DNA from: RGIG4608 sp045606265
GTDB taxonomy: Bacteria > Bacillota > Clostridia > Oscillospirales > CAG-272
DNA length: 17,853 nucleotides
Assembly (NCBI GenBank): GCA_045606265.1
Contig: JAZURO010000061.1
Location: forward strand, 1 to 17,853
Reading direction: 5' to 3'
The position numbers were made by a program, and so were the translations under genes. Under the pieces are notes generated by a model that worked only from the letters and a program-made list of their open reading frames with translations, had not been told where the DNA came from and ran no database searches. Shown here one piece after another: positions 16,037 through 17,853 of the stretch. How positions within the stretch are numbered: position 1 is the stretch's first letter; each line of letters starts with the position of its first letter.

Positions 16037-16065
16037 ATTATATCATAATTTGTTAAACTTTTCAA
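16037..16065 (-). promoter_or_regulatory. Sigma-A promoter of the restriction-modification operon
   Basis: On the minus strand TTGAAA (16060-16065) and a perfect TATAAT (16037-16042) are 17 bases apart. Transcription would start near 16030, giving a leader of about 75 bases before ATG 15953. No controller-protein gene or C-box-like dyad is evident around it. Confidence 0.8.
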
Positions 16066-16142
16066 GTATTTTGAAATTTTTATTGGATACATTCCAAGCT
16101 ATTGGTCAACTGTCAGGCATTTGGAGTCACAATCTAACTTTT

Positions 16143-16189
16143 AAGAAATTTTCTAAGCCTTGAAAAAGTCTTGATATCAAGGATTTCTT
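16143..16189. repeat. Interrupted inverted repeat containing a 12 bp palindrome
   Basis: AAGAAAT (16143-16149) pairs with ATTTCTT (16183-16189), and CCTTGA (16158-16163) pairs with TCAAGG (16177-16182), with an eight-base bulge on the left side. Within the loop lies the perfect palindrome CTTGATATCAAG (16170-16181), which offers an alternative fold. It abuts the first structured element and may be part of that region's architecture. Confidence 0.5.
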
Positions 16190-16383
16190 GGCGTAGAATG
16201 CGATTTTAATCGGCTTTGCCGCCCACTCGCGTCGCATAGTCGAAACGGGTGCAAAGCGTAGCTTTACACCCGTTTCGACTTGCTTTGGCTCCTTCGCTTC
16301 GCAAAAACATCGCACTGTGATGTATTTACTCGCCACTCTTGCCGGTCCCGTCGCTCTTACGAACTCAAATATCCCAATCCAAC
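16188..16383. repeat. Structured repeat element, copy 1
   Basis: Begins TTGGCGTAGAA, resembling the TTGGCGGAGAA ends of the other two copies, and ends in the block shared with copy 2. Inside are a CGGC-TTT-GCCG hairpin near 16210-16221, a long stem GTCGAAACGGGTG / CACCCGTTTCGAC enclosing AAAGC-GTA-GCTTT (16239-16279), and CCACTC near the right side. It is GC-rich and dyad-rich, unlike the surrounding AT-rich DNA. A 91-codon frame on the minus strand crosses it but lacks a credible ribosome binding site and is probably a product of the dyads. Confidence 0.6.
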
Positions 16384-16422
16384 AAAAAAAGAAAGCAGAC
16401 ACAATGTCTGCTTTCTTTTTTT
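16384..16422. terminator. Perfect 18 bp hairpin terminator between repeat copies 1 and 2
   Basis: AAAAAAAGAAAGCAGACA pairs base for base with TGTCTGCTTTCTTTTTTT around a CAA loop. The T run merges directly with the GGCGGAGAAGG end of copy 2. It is symmetrical and would stop transcription from either side. After copy 2 the same A-rich left arm recurs (to 16641) but the rest of the hairpin is missing. Confidence 0.88.
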
Positions 16423-16629
16423 GGCGGAGAAGGAGAGATAATATCTAGCCGTGTTTTACACGGCGTTGCACTGTTGGTGTTAGCGCATCGCACTTCGCAA
16501 AATAAATTTTGCTTGTGTTCTGCGACACCTGCCACTCCTTAGTGCTCCCTTAATCTGCCACAGGCGGCGGTCGCACACGTCCCTCTCGCGCCTTCGTCGC
16601 TCTTATGAACTCAAATATCCCAATCCAAC
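16421..16629. repeat. Structured repeat element, copy 2
   Basis: Starts TTGGCGGAGAAGGAGAGAT, continues CTAG, then a CCGTGT-TTT-ACACGG hairpin (16449-16463) and GCGTTGCACTGTTG. A central stem GGTGT / ACACC (16476-16480 with 16525-16529), supported by CGCA/TGCG, encloses GCAAAAT-AA-ATTTTGC (16497-16512). The right side has CCACTCCT, a CTGCC-ACA-GGCGG hairpin, GGTCGC, CGTCCCTCTC and the 47 bp shared block. Compared with copy 3, end sequences are the same while the stem sequences differ yet still pair. No protein-coding content is apparent. Confidence 0.72.
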
Positions 16630-16641
16630 AAAAAAAGAAAG

Positions 16642-16721
16642 GGCTATGAAAAGGATACAAGATCCTAATGGGTTCATTTTGCAAAATAGGTTCACTTGTC
16701 AATATTCACCGATATAAGGAT
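16642..16721. other. Short AT-rich gap, no gene
   Basis: Lies between copy 2 and the end of the hypothetical gene. It holds a GGTTCA direct repeat flanking the palindrome ATTTTGCAAAAT (16676-16687). There is no clear terminator for the minus-strand gene here. Confidence 0.5.
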
Positions 16722-17330
16722 TTATACTATCCAAATCAAAGGCTCGCCTCTTACACAAACCCCTACTTTGTACTTTCTTTTCGGAAACGCTTTGGATTGG
16801 AAATTAATGACTAAAGCATATTCTGGTCCGTCATTGATAAGTATTTCTCTTAAATAACTAATGCTTTTGGGATTATCAGTAGCAATTCTGCCTTGTTGCT
16901 CTAAATCACAAATGTATTTATGAATTTCCCAAAAAGGAGATTCCCATCCTCCCGGTGTTTTTGCTGTTTTTTTGTTTTTTTGGTAGTTATTGATCATCAA
17001 ATCAAGCTTATCAAAAAGCTGTTTTTCGTCGTTGAAATCTGTATAAGGTGCGAAGTCTATTTTCTTGCATAACTTATCGCATAACTTGTCACTTACGGAA
17101 AAAATATGAAAATTTCCCAAACCATATTCGTATGCAGTGAAAAAAGCAATGTTTGTTTTTGAAACAACATAAAACAGCTGTGAATAAAAAGGATTTATAA
17201 CATTTTTCTTCCCGTAAATCAAAACAGGTTTTTTATATTCATTCCAGTCAAGTTGCATTATTTTTATATTGTTAATTTCAATGTCAGAGCCTAATGGATA
17301 AAATCCCAAATAACTTACTTTAACAAACAT
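16722..17330 (-). CDS. Hypothetical 202-residue protein, unrecognised
   Basis: I do not recognise this protein. It has no signal peptide or membrane segment and is rich in aromatic residues and lysine. Notable stretches are YGLGNFHIFSVSDKLCDKLC (residues 69-88), a conserved-looking TPGGWESPFWEIHKY (125-139), and a C-terminal beta-rich KRKYKVGVCVRGEPLIWIV. Its codons are AT-rich compared with the importer genes, suggesting separate origin. A strong sigma-A promoter is placed 31-59 bases upstream. The ribosome binding site appears to be eight consecutive G residues (17336-17343 as C on +), five bases before the ATG, an unusual arrangement. Five phased repeats lie farther upstream. Position between structured repeats and next to a restriction-modification operon suggests a defence-island or mobile-element gene, but that is inference. 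Confidence 0.78.
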   Translation of the reverse strand: MFVKVSYLGFYPLGSDIEINNIKIMQLDWNEYKKPVLIYGKKNVINPFYSQLFYVVSKTNIAFFTAYEYGLGNFHIFSVSDKLCDKLCKKIDFAPYTDFNDEKQLFDKLDLMINNYQKNKKTAKTPGGWESPFWEIHKYICDLEQQGRIATDNPKSISYLREILINDGPEYALVINFQSKAFPKRKYKVGVCVRGEPLIWIV

Positions 17331-17335
17331 ATTGA

Positions 17336-17343
17336 CCCCCCCC
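17336..17343 (-). promoter_or_regulatory. G8 homopolymer in ribosome-binding position
   Basis: On the minus strand the leader reads AATATAAGGGGGGGGTCAAT before the ATG. The G run occupies the normal Shine-Dalgarno distance and no AGGAGG-like alternative exists in the roughly 24-base leader. Such homopolymers are prone to slipped-strand length change, which would alter spacing and translation. Confidence 0.6.
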
Positions 17344-17360
17344 TTATATTTTCCATTTTT

Positions 17361-17389
17361 ATTCTATCACATTTTTGCTTATTTTTCAA
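17361..17389 (-). promoter_or_regulatory. Sigma-A promoter of the hypothetical gene
   Basis: On the minus strand TTGAAA (17384-17389) and TAGAAT (17361-17366) are 17 bases apart. The predicted start, near 17354, gives a leader of about 24 bases. The -35 box is the same hexamer, at the same spacing, as in the restriction-modification promoter. Confidence 0.8.
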
Positions 17390-17417
17390 TGTTTTTTATC
17401 GTCCAGATGCTATATTT

Positions 17418-17511
17418 TAACGAATACATCCATAAATCTAACGAATACATCCATAAATCTAACGAATACACCATGATTTTAACGAATACGCCCCATAATT
17501 TTAACGAAAAC
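17418..17511. repeat. Five helically phased TAACGAATAC repeats
   Basis: TAACGAATAC occurs at 17418, 17439, 17460 and 17480, with a variant TAACGAAAAC at 17502. Start-to-start distances are 21, 21, 20 and 22 bases, about two turns of the helix. The first two full units (21 bases, adding ATCCATAAATC) are identical; the later ones diverge in the linker but keep the 10-base core. The array begins 29 bases upstream of the -35 box of the hypothetical gene, a position for operator or activator sites. Confidence 0.85.
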
Positions 17512-17668
17512 AAAATAGCCATCCACCAAAAGTGCAAAACCTCTTGGAAGATGGGCTTCTTCTATCAAAAATATGCTTGTTATGTCTCGAAAGTGCAAAA
17601 ATACCCCTAAAAAGCAATAAAAAACGCAGAATTGGTACAATTTCTTGTATCCTATTTCGCATTCTTAT
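17512..17668. other. Gene-free AT-rich gap
   Basis: Contains AAAGTGCAAAA twice (17529-17539 and 17590-17600, 61 bases apart) and AATTGGTACAATTTCTTG, a weak dyad. I see no gene, ribosome binding site or RNA motif of a known family. Confidence 0.5.
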
Positions 17669-17853
17669 TTGGCGGAGAAGGAGAGATCCTCTAGCCGCTT
17701 CGCGGCGTTGCACTGTTGCGGTGCCCGAAAAAATCTTCGGGCTTGCGCTATCCTCGATTTTTTCGACCCCAGCCACTCCTCACGCTCCCTTTTTCCGCCC
17801 CCCGCGGCGGTCGCGCTCGTCCCTCTCCCGGGCGCGCGCGTTCAAATCTTTTC
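17669..17853. repeat. Structured repeat element, copy 3, cut by the window end
   Basis: Starts TTGGCGGAGAAGGAGAGAT as copy 2 does, then CTCTAG and a CCGC-TTC-GCGG hairpin (17695-17705), and the same GCGTTGCACTGTTG. The central part can form either GCCCGAA/TTCGGGC (17723-17742) or a 10 bp stem CGAAAAAATC/GATTTTTTCG (17726-17765), which exclude each other. On the right are CCACTCCT, GCTCCCT, a CCGCC/GGCGG hairpin, GGTCGC and CGTCCCTCTC, all in the order of copy 2. It ends GTTCAAATCTTTTC at the window edge, so the right terminus is not seen. Confidence 0.72.

Larger units (their letters stand above)
16349..16641 (+). repeat. Pair of 47 bp direct repeats
   Basis: Positions 16349-16395 and 16595-16641 are identical over 47 bases except for one C/T change (TCTTACGAAC against TCTTATGAAC). 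The repeat contains ACTCAAATATCCCAATCC and ends in an A run then GAAAG. The offset is exactly 246 bases, and copy 2 of the structured element lies between them, so the arrangement looks like a tandem duplication or insertion beside an existing copy. Confidence 0.85.

Noticed and set aside
16127..16402. A 91-codon minus-strand frame across repeat copy 1
   Set aside because: It runs through long dyads and half of the terminator hairpin, lacks a convincing ribosome binding site, and its translation shows no domain; the matching region of copy 2 does not keep the frame open.
17418..17511. CRISPR array
   Set aside because: Units are only 20-22 bases with a 10-base core and short, partly repeated linkers; no spacers of normal length and no cas genes are present.
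17332..17610. A 92-codon plus-strand frame over the phased repeats
   Set aside because: It encodes a low-complexity repeat (NEYIHKS), starts inside the promoter region of the opposite gene and lacks a ribosome binding site.
17669..17853. An intact serine tRNA gene
   Set aside because: Only an acceptor/T-arm-like part is visible; no anticodon arm or D arm can be folded in the expected positions.

Overview
The window reads as chromosomal DNA from an anaerobic, probably spore-forming member of the Clostridia, perhaps an Oscillospirales-type gut bacterium. The grounds are purine-rich AGGAGG-type ribosome binding sites before nearly every gene, moderate GC, a SipL-like spore-envelope protein with a sigma-E-like promoter, and gene families typical of fermentative Firmicutes. 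The genus assignment is inference.

Region 1 (2-11677, + strand) is a long, tightly packed operon-like run: a 5'-truncated thiolase, an SDR ketoreductase, a ketoacyl-synthase-III/HMG-CoA-synthase-like condensing enzyme, a complete Liv-type ABC importer (two permeases, two ATPases, one lipoprotein receptor), a family-I-like CoA-transferase of the acetyl-CoA hydrolase/4-hydroxybutyrate type, and two alpha/beta hydrolases. Together they suggest import of a small carboxylate or amide-like molecule, its activation to a CoA thioester, and reshaping by condensation or thiolysis, ketoreduction and hydrolysis. The substrate cannot be read from the sequence. Oddities are a basic, charged extension of about 210 residues on the LivG-like ATPase and a condensing enzyme whose catalytic Asn is replaced by His. 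A perfect hairpin with a 15 bp stem ends the run at 11689-11721.

Region 2 (11733-14176) holds a cysteine-rich membrane protein with its own promoter, converging on a SipL-like SPOCS/LysM protein on the minus strand. A bidirectional terminator, with the first gene's stop codon in its loop, separates them.

Region 3 (14331-16065, minus) is a two-gene Type II restriction-modification operon, methyltransferase first and a PD-(D/E)XK endonuclease second, with a clear sigma-A promoter.

Region 4 (about 16140-17853) is gene-poor and full of repeats. Three members of a structured, hairpin-rich element family (two in tandem, one cut by the window end) share conserved ends and keep hairpins while the stem sequences change. 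Between the second and third lies an unrecognised, AT-rich 202-residue protein. It has a textbook promoter, a run of eight G residues as its apparent ribosome binding site, and five TAACGAATAC-type repeats phased at about 21 bp upstream. Regions 3 and 4 look like an accessory island; region 4 is the part least explained by known families.
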